A stretch of 64,000 nt of DNA. Origin: Sarcina sp. DSM 11001. GTDB taxonomy: Bacteria > Bacillota > Clostridia > Lachnospirales > Lachnospiraceae. A program made the translations under genes and the position numbers. Positions 1 through 7,360 of the stretch are shown in pieces (the stretch's first letter is position 1; each line of letters starts with the position of its first letter). A model generated the notes under the pieces. That model searched no databases, had not been told where the DNA came from, and saw only the letters and a list, made by a program, of their open reading frames with translations. The DNA lies in assembly GCF_900101015.1 (NCBI RefSeq), contig NZ_FNFZ01000003.1, positions 147,141 through 211,140 of the forward strand, written 5' to 3'.

Positions 1-575
1 TCGTGATCAACAAGTTCGAATCCATCCTTTTCAGCCTGACCATGTTCCGGGTCAGTGGCTGATACGATGAGAGCGTAAAAATCATGATCGGTATATACAC
101 ATTTTACTGTCGCGTCATGTGCAGACCTATAAGGGTTATTTTTATCAGCAACAACCAGTTCGGGGGCAGTATATGCCACCTCGGAAAAATCAGTGTCTTT
201 GTTAAATACCGTGATATCGTCTCCAATGACAGACGGAAGTACGCGGTCAGTACCTTTCTGATCAGCTGCAGCATAACGCATCTCTTTCCCTGCTGCATCT
301 AGAAGCGTCACCCTGAGGATTGCATCGTCCGGTATCTCGCCTGACAGCGACCCGGAGACCTTGAAATGGCGTCCGGGCGCAATTGTTGATTCTACATCGC
401 GCGGAGTTTTAATTTTGACTTTTACTGTTTCCTGTTCGACAGAAACAGCTGTTTCTGACGGAACCCCCTTGCTGCATGCTGTCAATAAAAGCACTGAAAT
501 AACGGTGAAATAAAGAAGTATAATCGTTTTAATTGTATTCTGCTTCTTTGGCCTTTCCACGGATAGCTTAAACAT
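1..575 (-). CDS. Lipoprotein, C-terminus beyond window edge
   Basis: An open frame runs from an ATG at 575 off the left edge; 191 codons are visible without a stop, so the gene is partial. An AAAGGA ribosome site lies seven bases upstream of the ATG. The N-terminus is basic (MFKLSVERPKK), then hydrophobic, and ends in the lipobox LLTAC. The mature protein should therefore begin at Cys34 and be anchored on the outside of the membrane. A Ser/Glu/Val-rich linker precedes a domain of alternating polar and hydrophobic residues, probably a beta-sandwich. I recognise no family and no catalytic motif. It is not obviously linked to the rightward ATPase gene that starts 630 bp away. Confidence 0.75.
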   Translation of the reverse strand, partial: MFKLSVERPKKQNTIKTIILLYFTVISVLLLTACSKGVPSETAVSVEQETVKVKIKTPRDVESTIAPGRHFKVSGSLSGEIPDDAILRVTLLDAAGKEMRYAAADQKGTDRVLPSVIGDDITVFNKDTDFSEVAYTAPELVVADKNNPYRSAHDATVKCVYTDHDFYALIVSATDPEHGQAEKDGFELVDH

Positions 576-1205
576 GTATTCATCCTTTCACAAATTCCGA
601 TTGTACTTCTGGTATTATTTGTAATAAGTATCAAACGGTCACTGTCTTTAACACTCTATCTGGTTATATTTCTTGCATAGCCAGATTCACAGCTTATACG
701 ACATCTTGCGGTTACTTTTCTCAAACGTAGTAAAACCGTAGTAGAAATTCCATAGCTTGCCGCGATTTGCCCCGATTTGCCCCACAAAAACCGTCCCGCC
801 TAAACACCGAATCAGCTGGTATTTTCTTTATTATTGTAGGGGTGTATTTTCTTGTCAAATCCAATTCTGCTCAAAACAACTCACTTCCTTTAAATCGTCC
901 CCAGGTTGGGGACAAATTGTACTTAATTTTCCATATTTGCAAAAGAGCTTCAACAGTCACGAATCGATATTGACAAATGCTTTGTGGATGTCGTTGCCGA
1001 AACCAGCCTTCCGATTCGTAGTCGACACTTTCTCCCAAAGAATATAGCAGTCAACTACAGCTAAACTTCTTTTAAATATTCCAAATTCTATTTTTAAATA
1101 CCAAATATAAAAATATTTTTTATATTTAAGCTTTAAATGCTGAATTTCTCATGGATTCATGCTATCATGGGCACTGAATAAAACCAGATGAAGGAGGTGA
1201 CTATC
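576..1205. other. Gene-free spacer between divergent genes
   Basis: No convincing gene. It must hold the promoters of the leftward lipoprotein and the rightward ATPase. Visible structure: a small hairpin GTCCCCA-GGT-TGGGGAC at 898-914 and an inverted pair ACGAATCG (959-966)/CGATTCGT (1012-1019). A very AT-rich stretch from about 1065 to 1135 precedes the ATPase gene. Short open frames here have no ribosome sites and look random. Confidence 0.5.
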
Positions 1206-2408
1206 ATGCTATGTCAGTTTTCATTCAGCAATTTCCGTTCCTATCGGGATGAAACCACATTCGATTTCCAGGCAGCGGCTCTTTCGGAGTTCAAGGACAG
1301 CCTTATAAAGACTGAAAAAGGAAATGATATTTTGCCGGTCGGTGTGATCTACGGTCCGAATGGAGGAGGCAAGTCCAACCTTCTTGCAGCTCTGGGATGC
1401 GTGATCTCACTTGTCACAGAACCAGTTTATGAGCTTGGCAAGAATCACGCCCGCTTCATCATGCAGCAGAAGGTTTCCTGTGTCCCGTATCTGTTCGACA
1501 AGGATTCCCGGGAAGATCCTTCCCGTTTCCAGCTGTTTTTCCGCATCGGTGAATATGAATACCGCTACTTTATTGTACTTCTTCACGGCGAAATAGAGGA
1601 GGAAACGCTCTATCGCCGCAAGCTCGGTGCCAGCCGGGCTGCCAGGATCTTTGAGCGGGATCATGGAGAGATTTTCCTTGGGACAATTCTCGGAAGCAAG
1701 AATATCAACACTGAAGTAAATTCCAAAATGCCTCTGCTCTCCTTCCTTGCGATCAACTATTCCATCCCCGTGATCGTAGAAGTCATTCGCTGGTTTGAAG
1801 AGTGCATCATCCGCGACTATGCAAATCCTTTGGCAGAGCAGCAGATCCTTCTCTCCGATGATGACGTATCAAAGAAGCAGTTCCTTACCATGATGAATGA
1901 CATGGGAATCGGCATCACCGGGTACCGTTTTGATCAGCAGAGCAATGAATTCTACCTGCAGAGGACCATGCATGATACGCTCTATGAGCTCCCGTTTTCC
2001 AGCGGATCCGATGGGACCAGGAAGCTGTTCGCTGCGCTCCCTGTTATCCTCATGGCCCTGAAGGAGGGGCGTCTGGTAATCGTTGATGAACTGGATGCCA
2101 AGCTGCATCCGAAACTTCTTCGTTATGTCATCCGGCTCTTTACGAATCCGGAGATCAATAAGAAGGGAGCACAGCTGCTCTTCACTTCGCATGACATGTC
2201 CACAATGAAGAACAGCATCTTCCGCAGGGATGAGATCTGGTTCGCCGCTTTGGATTCAGAAAACAGCAGTGAAGTCTATTCTCTCTCTGAGCTTCGTAAG
2301 GAAAATAACGATCCCATCAACAACACGGCTGCTTATGATAAGCAGTATCTGGAAGGACGGTATGGGGCTGACCCTTATCTTAAGAATATGCTGAGCTGGG
2401 AGGTGTGA
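1206..2408 (+). CDS. AAA family ATPase (AAA_15/RloA-like)
   Basis: A 400-aa SMC/ABC-like ATPase of the AAA_15 type, found in RloA/RloB, PARIS (AriA) and abortive-infection pairs; a cytoplasmic nucleotide-dependent sensor is the likely role. Walker A is GPNGGGKS at residues 50-57. A SSGSDGTRKLF signature-like segment precedes the Walker B region (IVDELDAKLHP, about residue 285), and FTSHD follows as the switch histidine. I chose the ATG at 1206 because AAGGAGGTG lies at 1191-1199; the in-frame ATG at 1188 would put the ribosome site inside the gene. The RloB-like gene starts 2 bp after this stop, so the two form an operon. The ATPase frame is intact although its partner is broken. Confidence 0.85.
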   Translation: MLCQFSFSNFRSYRDETTFDFQAAALSEFKDSLIKTEKGNDILPVGVIYGPNGGGKSNLLAALGCVISLVTEPVYELGKNHARFIMQQKVSCVPYLFDKDSREDPSRFQLFFRIGEYEYRYFIVLLHGEIEEETLYRRKLGASRAARIFERDHGEIFLGTILGSKNINTEVNSKMPLLSFLAINYSIPVIVEVIRWFEECIIRDYANPLAEQQILLSDDDVSKKQFLTMMNDMGIGITGYRFDQQSNEFYLQRTMHDTLYELPFSSGSDGTRKLFAALPVILMALKEGRLVIVDELDAKLHPKLLRYVIRLFTNPEINKKGAQLLFTSHDMSTMKNSIFRRDEIWFAALDSENSSEVYSLSELRKENNDPINNTAAYDKQYLEGRYGADPYLKNMLSWEV

Positions 2409-2410
2409 CG

Positions 2411-3131
2411 ATGAGCCGTAAACCTCCTAAAAAATCCGATATGGGCAAGTCCTGGATGAAGCCCCGTCGTGATTCCCGGCAGATGATTTCCCCGGAATAT
2501 CATCTGATCGTTTCCGAGGGGCTCACGATGTCCGGGGGACATCGGTTCTGAGCCGACCGGAGCGGAGCGGAGACCAAAAACAGAACCAACATATTTTGAG
2601 AAAATCAAAGAGACGATAGATGCCAAGTATCGGGATCGTATTCATCTGGATATCTCAGGAAAGGGCGACAACACTGTAAACCTGTTCAACCGGGCTGTGA
2701 AAGACGTAGCACGCAGCAACAATGTTTATAAGCATGTCTGGCTGGTATTTGATAAAGATGATTTTCCAGCGGAGAACTTTGACCATACTGTTGAACTTTG
2801 TGAGGCAGAAAGCACAGAGGAAACCAGGTATCATCCCATATGGTCGAACCAGTGCATCGAGCTATGGTTTCTGCTTCATTTCATGTTCCTGCAATCAGAT
2901 CTTCATCGGGATGAATACTGGCCAAAGCTTAGCGAATGCCTGAAGGCAAGAAACCTTGGTATCTATTACAAAAATCGAACGGATATGTTTGATATTCTCC
3001 GGCCTTATATGGATGATGCAATCCGGAATGCAAAGATGTTGGTAGAGATTAATACCGGAAGAACACCCAGCAAATCTGCCCCCGGAACGATGGTTCATTA
3101 TCTTATCAGAACACTGAAACCATACCTGTGA
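2411..3131 (+). pseudogene. RloB-like TOPRIM protein, frameshifted by insertion
   Basis: This partner of the upstream ATPase resembles RloB-family proteins, which carry TOPRIM-like features. The first frame starts at ATG 2411 and reads to LIVSEG (residues 32-37), then enters extra DNA and stops at TGA 2549. The other frame resumes at 2574 with PKTEPTYF and continues to 3131, including LVFDKDDFP, the likely DxD metal site. Joining SEG directly to PKTEP restores the family pattern EGxKTEP, so 52 bp (2522-2573) appear to be inserted just after the acidic Glu motif. The repaired protein would be about 222 aa, normal for the family. It is probably inactive unless ribosomes skip the insert. Confidence 0.75.
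2522..2573. repeat. 52-bp palindromic insertion
   Basis: Extra DNA inside the RloB-like gene. It contains a perfect hairpin, CGATGTCC (2526-2533)/GGACATCG (2537-2544), with a three-base loop. A G+C-rich GGAGCGGAGCGGAG tail follows at 2559-2572. GGTTCTG at 2544-2550 can also pair with CAGAACC at 2581-2587 in the resumed coding sequence. The length is 1 modulo 3, so it shifts the frame. I saw no second copy in the window. Confidence 0.6.
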
Positions 3132-3816
3132 TCTGATGATAATCCCTCCGTCGGAAAAAAACGCCTGATATGAAAAACGACATGTGTCTCCAAAGAAAAA
3201 CTCCTTGCCCTGTCTGCATTTTCTTCAAGGCAAAGAGTTTGATTATCGACATACTTGCATGTCGGTTCGAGTACCTGCAAGCCGTCTTCCTGACATAACG
3301 TACAATACTATGGTATTGCTCTCTATTTACGCACCAACTTGGTGCGTAATTTTATTTTCACAAACAAACTTGCAGCCAGGATCTCTTGTTCACAACAAAT
3401 CATGGACAATTTACGCGACAAATTGTTTCGCAATTTCAGAATCCAGAAGCAATCCGTCAGCTGTACCTGCTTTCTGTTTCCGCAGCATCAGTGTTAATAT
3501 TTTCTAAATAGTGTGTCACAACAAAGGCCACTTCCGGGGCTCTTTCCTTCATTTCTTAAACAGTTCTTCCCAACCGCCCTCAATTGGTGTACTTGTGGTG
3601 TACTAATCCCTGCTTTTTTCTCTGACACCCTTGATTTTACTGGCTCTCCGGGCTTTTACAGAATAGTGCCGTGGCAGACAAACAGTATTTTTATCACTCT
3701 CTCCATAAGTCTCCAAAACCCTTAATATTATCAACTTCTTCAGGAGTGCCTTGCCCACCAAAAGTGGCTGCAGCTCCCACGACAAGCTAAAGTATATCTG
3801 TTTAAGCCTCTCTGAT
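3132..3816. other. Spacer with operator-like palindrome and gene scraps
   Basis: No intact gene. At 3328-3348 there is a near-perfect palindrome, TACGCACCAA-C-TTGGTGCGTA, which looks like an operator or terminator stem. On the minus strand around 3665-3700 the frame reads KILFVCHG, the start of a low-molecular-weight tyrosine phosphatase P-loop; the same scrap recurs near 5410-5440. The rest looks like decayed coding DNA without a usable frame. Confidence 0.45.
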
Positions 3817-3855
3817 AAAACGCAAAACCTATTAGTTTTTGAGGTTTTGCGTTTT
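3817..3855 (-). terminator. Hairpin after the DUF4143-type ATPase gene
   Basis: Perfect 14-bp arms AAAACGCAAAACCT (3817-3830) and AGGTTTTGCGTTTT (3842-3855), followed on the minus strand by a short T run. It starts 5 bp beyond the stop of the leftward ATPase gene, so it probably terminates that transcript. Its sequence is also a close copy of the palindrome at that gene's own promoter (5110-5151), which an ordinary terminator would not be. Confidence 0.65.
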
Positions 3856-3860
3856 GATAA

Positions 3861-5081
3861 TTACGCTTTTTCCAAGGCATTCTCATTCAGCAGAAAATCC
3901 AGTAAATACATCATCCGGTATCCATTCTCAAGATTCGACAACGGATTTCGATCCATAGTGATCAGAATCTTCTTATATCCGTCATCGAGCTTGTGGAACG
4001 CTGAAATCTCCCGTTCCTTCACCGCCTCGTCCTGTATAGTGTAAGAGACCTGGATGTAATATTGCCTGCCGCCGAGTTCCCTGGCGACAAAATCAATTTC
4101 TTTTTCCCGATTTTTCCCGATATCTACAATATAGTCCCGACGAAGCAGCTCCAGATATACGAGATTTTCAATAATATGCGTGATCTCGATCTGCCTGTAA
4201 TGAATTGCCGCATTACGAAGCCCCATATCAGCAGCATAATACTTATTCTGAGTCTTCAAATACTCCTTCCCCTTAATATCATATCGGTTTACACGATAAA
4301 AGAGAAAAGCATCACAAATATGGCTTAGATATCTGCTGATAGTTTCATTATCCACCGACTTAAAACCATTGCTTTTCAGCGTGTTTGTGATTTTATTTGT
4401 GGAAACATATGCGCCGATCGATGAACAGAGGTGCTCTATTAATGCAATAAACAACGCCTCATTACGGATATCATAGCGATCTATCATATTCCTGGTGACC
4501 ACCGTGTTTACCATCATATCCAGATAGGCTCGTTTTTCCTGTTCTTCCGTTTCCCGGACAGCATAGGGCAGCCCGCCGAACTGCACATACTCATAAAATG
4601 CATCCGTTTTGTCGATCTGCCTGTACGCAAGAAATTCGGCAAACGACAACGGGAAAACCTTTATTTCAATACCACGTCCGCGAAAGATTGTATTGATATC
4701 GTGAGACAGCAGCCTGGAATTGGAACCGGTAATATATACATCCGTATTGAATTCCGCCTTGATCGAATTGACTACTTCCTCAAACCCATCTACAAGCTGG
4801 ATCTCGTCCAGAAACACATAGTATAGCTCGTCATCATGAATAGCCCCGGCTATATAATGATAAAGCATATCTCCGTCCCGCAGCGACTCCCATTTCTTCA
4901 GATCAAGCGACACTTTGATAATATGATCCGAAGGAACACCCTCGGACAAAAGGCAGTCATAAAATAATTCATTCAAAAGTACAGACTTTCCGCATCTGCG
5001 GATACCGGTAATCACCTTCACAATGTCCTTTTTTTGATATCGGACAAGCTTGTTTAAAAGTTGATCTCTTCTGATATACAT
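3861..5081 (-). CDS. AAA_14/DUF4143 ATPase, nuclease-like C-terminus
   Basis: A 406-aa cytoplasmic P-loop protein of the AAA_14-DUF4143 family, common in gut anaerobes and of unknown role. Walker A is GIRRCGKS (residues 26-33) and Walker B is YVFLDEIQ (88-95). A winged-helix-like segment lies around residues 210-270. A C-terminal PD-(D/E)XK-like domain contains EKEIDFVA, then YYIQVSY; the usual ExK is replaced by QVS, so the nuclease site may be dead. GAGGTGA lies just upstream of the ATG. The gene stands alone and is bracketed by two copies of one palindrome (3817-3855 and 5110-5151), the upstream one over the promoter. That suggests self-regulation, perhaps through its own winged helix (inference). 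Confidence 0.85.
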   Translation of the reverse strand: MYIRRDQLLNKLVRYQKKDIVKVITGIRRCGKSVLLNELFYDCLLSEGVPSDHIIKVSLDLKKWESLRDGDMLYHYIAGAIHDDELYYVFLDEIQLVDGFEEVVNSIKAEFNTDVYITGSNSRLLSHDINTIFRGRGIEIKVFPLSFAEFLAYRQIDKTDAFYEYVQFGGLPYAVRETEEQEKRAYLDMMVNTVVTRNMIDRYDIRNEALFIALIEHLCSSIGAYVSTNKITNTLKSNGFKSVDNETISRYLSHICDAFLFYRVNRYDIKGKEYLKTQNKYYAADMGLRNAAIHYRQIEITHIIENLVYLELLRRDYIVDIGKNREKEIDFVARELGGRQYYIQVSYTIQDEAVKEREISAFHKLDDGYKKILITMDRNPLSNLENGYRMMYLLDFLLNENALEKA

Positions 5082-5104
5082 CTTCCAATCACCTCACCGC
5101 CTAT

Positions 5105-5151
5105 AATATAAACGCAAAACTTCAAAATTTCAATAGTTTTACGTTTTGATA
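5105..5151 (-). promoter_or_regulatory. Promoter overlapped by palindromic operator
   Basis: Read on the minus strand: -35 TTGAAA (5133-5128), 17-bp spacer, -10 TATATT (5110-5105). A palindrome with arms AAACGCAAAACT (5110-5121) and AGTTTTACGTTT (5135-5146) covers the spacer and -35, so a bound protein would block polymerase. The element matches the hairpin at 3817-3855 in the same orientation, including the trailing GATA. Confidence 0.65.
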
Positions 5152-5445
5152 CGGCAGAATCGTCCTCAATCCGGGGACAATTCTATGATTGTTCTATAAT
5201 CCATGTTTAACCCATTTCTATCGAGAATGAAAAGCATTTCCTTCTACACAAAAAAGCCAGTGCATATCGCCTTCGTTGGTGTGGAAGGAGCCTGCACCGG
5301 CTGTTCCGAGCTATATCACAATCTTCAACGGTCCCAAAAGTGTCCCAACTTCCTGCCCGGATTCCCCGGAAGTCCAGTAAATACAAGGGACTCAGGCAAA
5401 AAGGAATACCCTGCCGTGGCAAACAAACAGTATCTTTATCATAAA
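5152..5445. other. Repeat-bearing spacer, no gene
   Basis: Between the ATPase promoter and the Fic stop there is no supported gene. It holds a 60-bp repeat (5287-5346) shared with the end of the LysR chimera. On the minus strand near 5410-5440 a KILFVCHG-type scrap reads like the first residues of a low-molecular-weight tyrosine phosphatase. Both look like leftovers of integrated elements. Confidence 0.45.
5287..5346 (-). repeat. 60-bp dispersed repeat, copy 1
   Basis: It matches 9002-9061 with about four differences. It includes GGAGCCTGCACCGGCTGTT and ends CCCAAAAGTGTCCC. On the minus strand both copies can read GTLLGxLKIVI, so it may be the tail of a former coding region carried by a mobile element. 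Confidence 0.6.
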
Positions 5446-6486
5446 TCATATCCTCATGTACCTGGCATCCCGAAAGCTGCCTATCTTTTTTATCTCCCCT
5501 TTTTTCTGAAGCTGTCCAAGCACCAGCTCCACTGTTCTTACACTGATATCAGGGACTTTCTCTGCTATTTCCTGCTTTGAGATCGGCACCAGGGAATTTA
5601 GCACAACAGCTCTTACTCTTTCTGATTTTTTTGCTTTATGCAATGCACCATCGATAAAGCGGTCATCCAGTTCCTTGTAGCAGCGGTACAGAATCTGCAT
5701 GAAATTGATCATAAAAGGGGTGTAGTCATTTTCATTGCTGTGCCAGTTCAGCGACGACTTCTCCAGCGCTTCGTAATACGCTTCCCTGTACCTGTTAATC
5801 TGCTGTTCTATGGAAATATACCTGCCGATATCGTAGCCATGCTTATACAGAAGAAAGATTGTGAGCAGTCTGGACACCCTGCCGTTTCCATCCGAAAAGG
5901 GATGAATGCACAAAAAATCCAGAACAAGACATGGAATCACAAGCAAAATCGGGATATCACCATCCTGCCTGGCATCTATGTAAGCCAGAATAAGCTGTTC
6001 AATCGCGTCAGGTGTTTCTGCTGCTTCTACCGGTCTGAATCTCACCCGCCGCTTTCCATCGGGAGTATATTCCATAATCAGGTTATTATTCTTTTTAAAC
6101 TTTCCTGCTTCCTCCACAGAAACAGCACCCGTTATCATCCTGTGCATCTGTAAAAGAAAGTCTTCAGTAAGATCCATTGTCCTGTACTCATCGTGAATCA
6201 GGGAAAGCGCGTCTTTATACCCGGAAATCTCCTTCTCATCATGAGAAACAGGGACGGCACCTTTCACCAGATCTAAAATGCGGTCATCTGTTGTCACAAT
6301 TCCCTCAATCGCATTACTCCCCTTTACAGATTCAACGATCGCTCTTTGTTTCAGCGCATCAAATGCCTTAGGATTCTGTTTTCTGCGCAGGGTTTCCTTT
6401 GCGTTCAGATCAGAAATAACATTGGAAATACTGACGATTTGGCCCGGTATCTGATTTTTCAAAAAGCTGTAATCGAAAGTTCTCAT
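5446..6486 (-). CDS. Fic family AMP-transferase-like protein
   Basis: A 346-aa Fic-domain protein; the family transfers AMP or other phosphate-containing groups to target proteins in the cytoplasm. The active-site loop HPFSDGNGR (residues 195-203) is intact, with catalytic His195. An N-terminal inhibitory helix motif, SNAIEG (57-62), matches the S/TxxxEG/N brake, so this is a self-inhibited class II Fic. Residues about 280-346 form a winged helix (SKQEIAEKVPDISVRT region), usual for this subgroup and a plausible DNA-binding tail. GAGGAAG precedes the ATG. The promoter region holds an 11-bp inverted repeat (6499-6535). The last codons recur as a scrap at 10233-10263, so a relative was once nearby. 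Confidence 0.88.
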   Translation of the reverse strand: MRTFDYSFLKNQIPGQIVSISNVISDLNAKETLRRKQNPKAFDALKQRAIVESVKGSNAIEGIVTTDDRILDLVKGAVPVSHDEKEISGYKDALSLIHDEYRTMDLTEDFLLQMHRMITGAVSVEEAGKFKKNNNLIMEYTPDGKRRVRFRPVEAAETPDAIEQLILAYIDARQDGDIPILLVIPCLVLDFLCIHPFSDGNGRVSRLLTIFLLYKHGYDIGRYISIEQQINRYREAYYEALEKSSLNWHSNENDYTPFMINFMQILYRCYKELDDRFIDGALHKAKKSERVRAVVLNSLVPISKQEIAEKVPDISVRTVELVLGQLQKKGEIKKIGSFRDARYMRI

Positions 6487-6498
6487 ACTTCCTCCCCA

Positions 6499-6535
6499 TT
6501 TACTTACTATATATTAACAAATTTTAGTAAGTAAA
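6499..6535 (-). promoter_or_regulatory. Inverted repeat at Fic promoter
   Basis: Perfect 11-bp arms TTTACTTACTA (6499-6509) and TAGTAAGTAAA (6525-6535), 12 bp upstream of the Fic start. On the minus strand a possible TTACTT-N17-TATAGT promoter lies inside it. The layout suits autorepression by the winged-helix tail of the Fic protein; the protein-DNA link is inference. Confidence 0.6.
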
Positions 6536-6585
6536 TCGAGCCCTATCATCACACTGGCAGGTTTCCATTCAGAGCTTTTTCTCTG

Positions 6586-6770
6586 TCACCCATCTCAGGC
6601 CGCCTGTCTTCGTACGCCTTTTTCGATCTTAATATGATTTCGCCGTCGCCGGCTCCATTCGGGAGTATGAGACCTGATTCGATGTCCTCTAATCTCGTAT
6701 CCTCCTGCCGCCTGAACTCTATTTTTCGCTTCCCGCCTCTTGCCCGGAACCGTTCCTCAATAAGCCTGCA
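6586..6770 (-). pseudogene. Fragment of paralogue of the 582-aa protein
   Basis: About 185 bp that match 10914-11099 inside the unknown 582-aa gene at high identity. The frame reads LIEERFRARGGKRKIEF through YEDRRPEMGD and then runs into unrelated sequence. Neither the N-terminal nor the C-terminal part of the parent is present. It abuts a broken ABC-2 permease fragment. This is a scrap left by duplication or recombination, not a working gene. Confidence 0.75.
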
Positions 6771-7104
6771 GTCTCTTATATTTCCGCAGGCCAATCAACA
6801 GCGCCGCTATCACGATCATAGCATATAAGACAGGGGCTGCCTGATAATTCAGGAACCGTCTGCCTGCGAGATGAATCAGCCGGTAATTGGAAAAACCGGA
6901 ATTCATCAGGATCGCATTCGGCCTGAGAAGTCATATCTTTTGTAATAAGCTGTATCGATCCGGGAACTCCGCAAACAGATCGATCAGGAGATATCCCATT
7001 AATCCGCAGATGGTTGCCAGTTGATTCTGCGTAATTACAGAAAGCAGCATTGTCACAGCAGCAAGCAGAACAGCGGCAAGCAAATTGAACCGGACATATT
7101 TCAT
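6757..7104 (-). pseudogene. ABC-2 permease-like C-terminal remnant with stop
   Basis: On the minus strand an ATG at 7104 opens a 116-codon frame with two strongly hydrophobic stretches near its start (FNLLAAVLLAAVTMLLSVIT and CGLMGYLLIDLF) and another near its end (VLYAMIVIAALLIGL). This is typical of the last helices of an ABC-2 type exporter permease. An in-frame TGA at 6933-6931 interrupts it after codon 57. There is no N-terminal half and no ATPase neighbour. I read it as a decayed gene tail; the family assignment rests on hydrophobicity pattern only. Confidence 0.5.
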
Positions 7105-7120
7105 CCGGTGGCAGATAATT

Positions 7121-7142
7121 CAAGACTCGCTCGCGAGTCTTG
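7121..7142. repeat. Short dispersed palindrome, copy 1
   Basis: CAAGACTCGC-TC-GCGAGTCTTG, 10-bp perfect arms with a two-base loop. The same arms occur at 42663-42684 with loop AA. Confidence 0.7.
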
Positions 7143-7147
7143 CGCGC

Positions 7148-7210
7148 CGGATGCGGGTTGACATGTCTTGTTTTTCAAAGACATGTCAACATCTTCCGAA
7201 CCGCATCCGT
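7148..7210. repeat. Nested hairpin
   Basis: The inner arms GTTGACATGTCTT and AAGACATGTCAAC are perfect over 13 bp. The outer arms GGATGCGG and CCGCATCC add a second stem. It lies directly left of a 101-bp miniature element. There is no T run on either side, so it looks more like a mobile-element end than a terminator. Confidence 0.5.
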
Positions 7211-7228
7211 GCGCATCCTCGCGGAGCG

Positions 7229-7329
7229 TTTATTCTTCATCGCGGGATTGTACCCACGATGAAGCGAGTTTCCCTTTTGCGCGCGTATCCCACGACTGAA
7301 GTCACGGGTATTGCGCGATGAAGAATAAA
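7229..7329. mobile_element. 101-bp miniature element with 15-bp inverted ends
   Basis: It is bounded by TTTATTCTTCATCGC (7229-7243) and its exact inverse GCGATGAAGAATAAA (7315-7329). Inside is an imperfect stem TCCCACGACTGAAGTCACGGG, which resembles the sub-terminal hairpins of IS200/IS605-type elements. The right half recurs at 16913-16964. It has no coding capacity. The IS200/IS605 link is inference from hairpin style. Confidence 0.55.
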
Positions 7330-7360
7330 ATTCTGATTTTCTTCATTACATCCCCGAACT

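Noticed and set aside
6776..7123. 115-codon Cys-rich leftward protein
   Set aside because: Another frame of the same stretch gives clear membrane helices of a permease remnant; the Cys-rich frame is an artefact of it.
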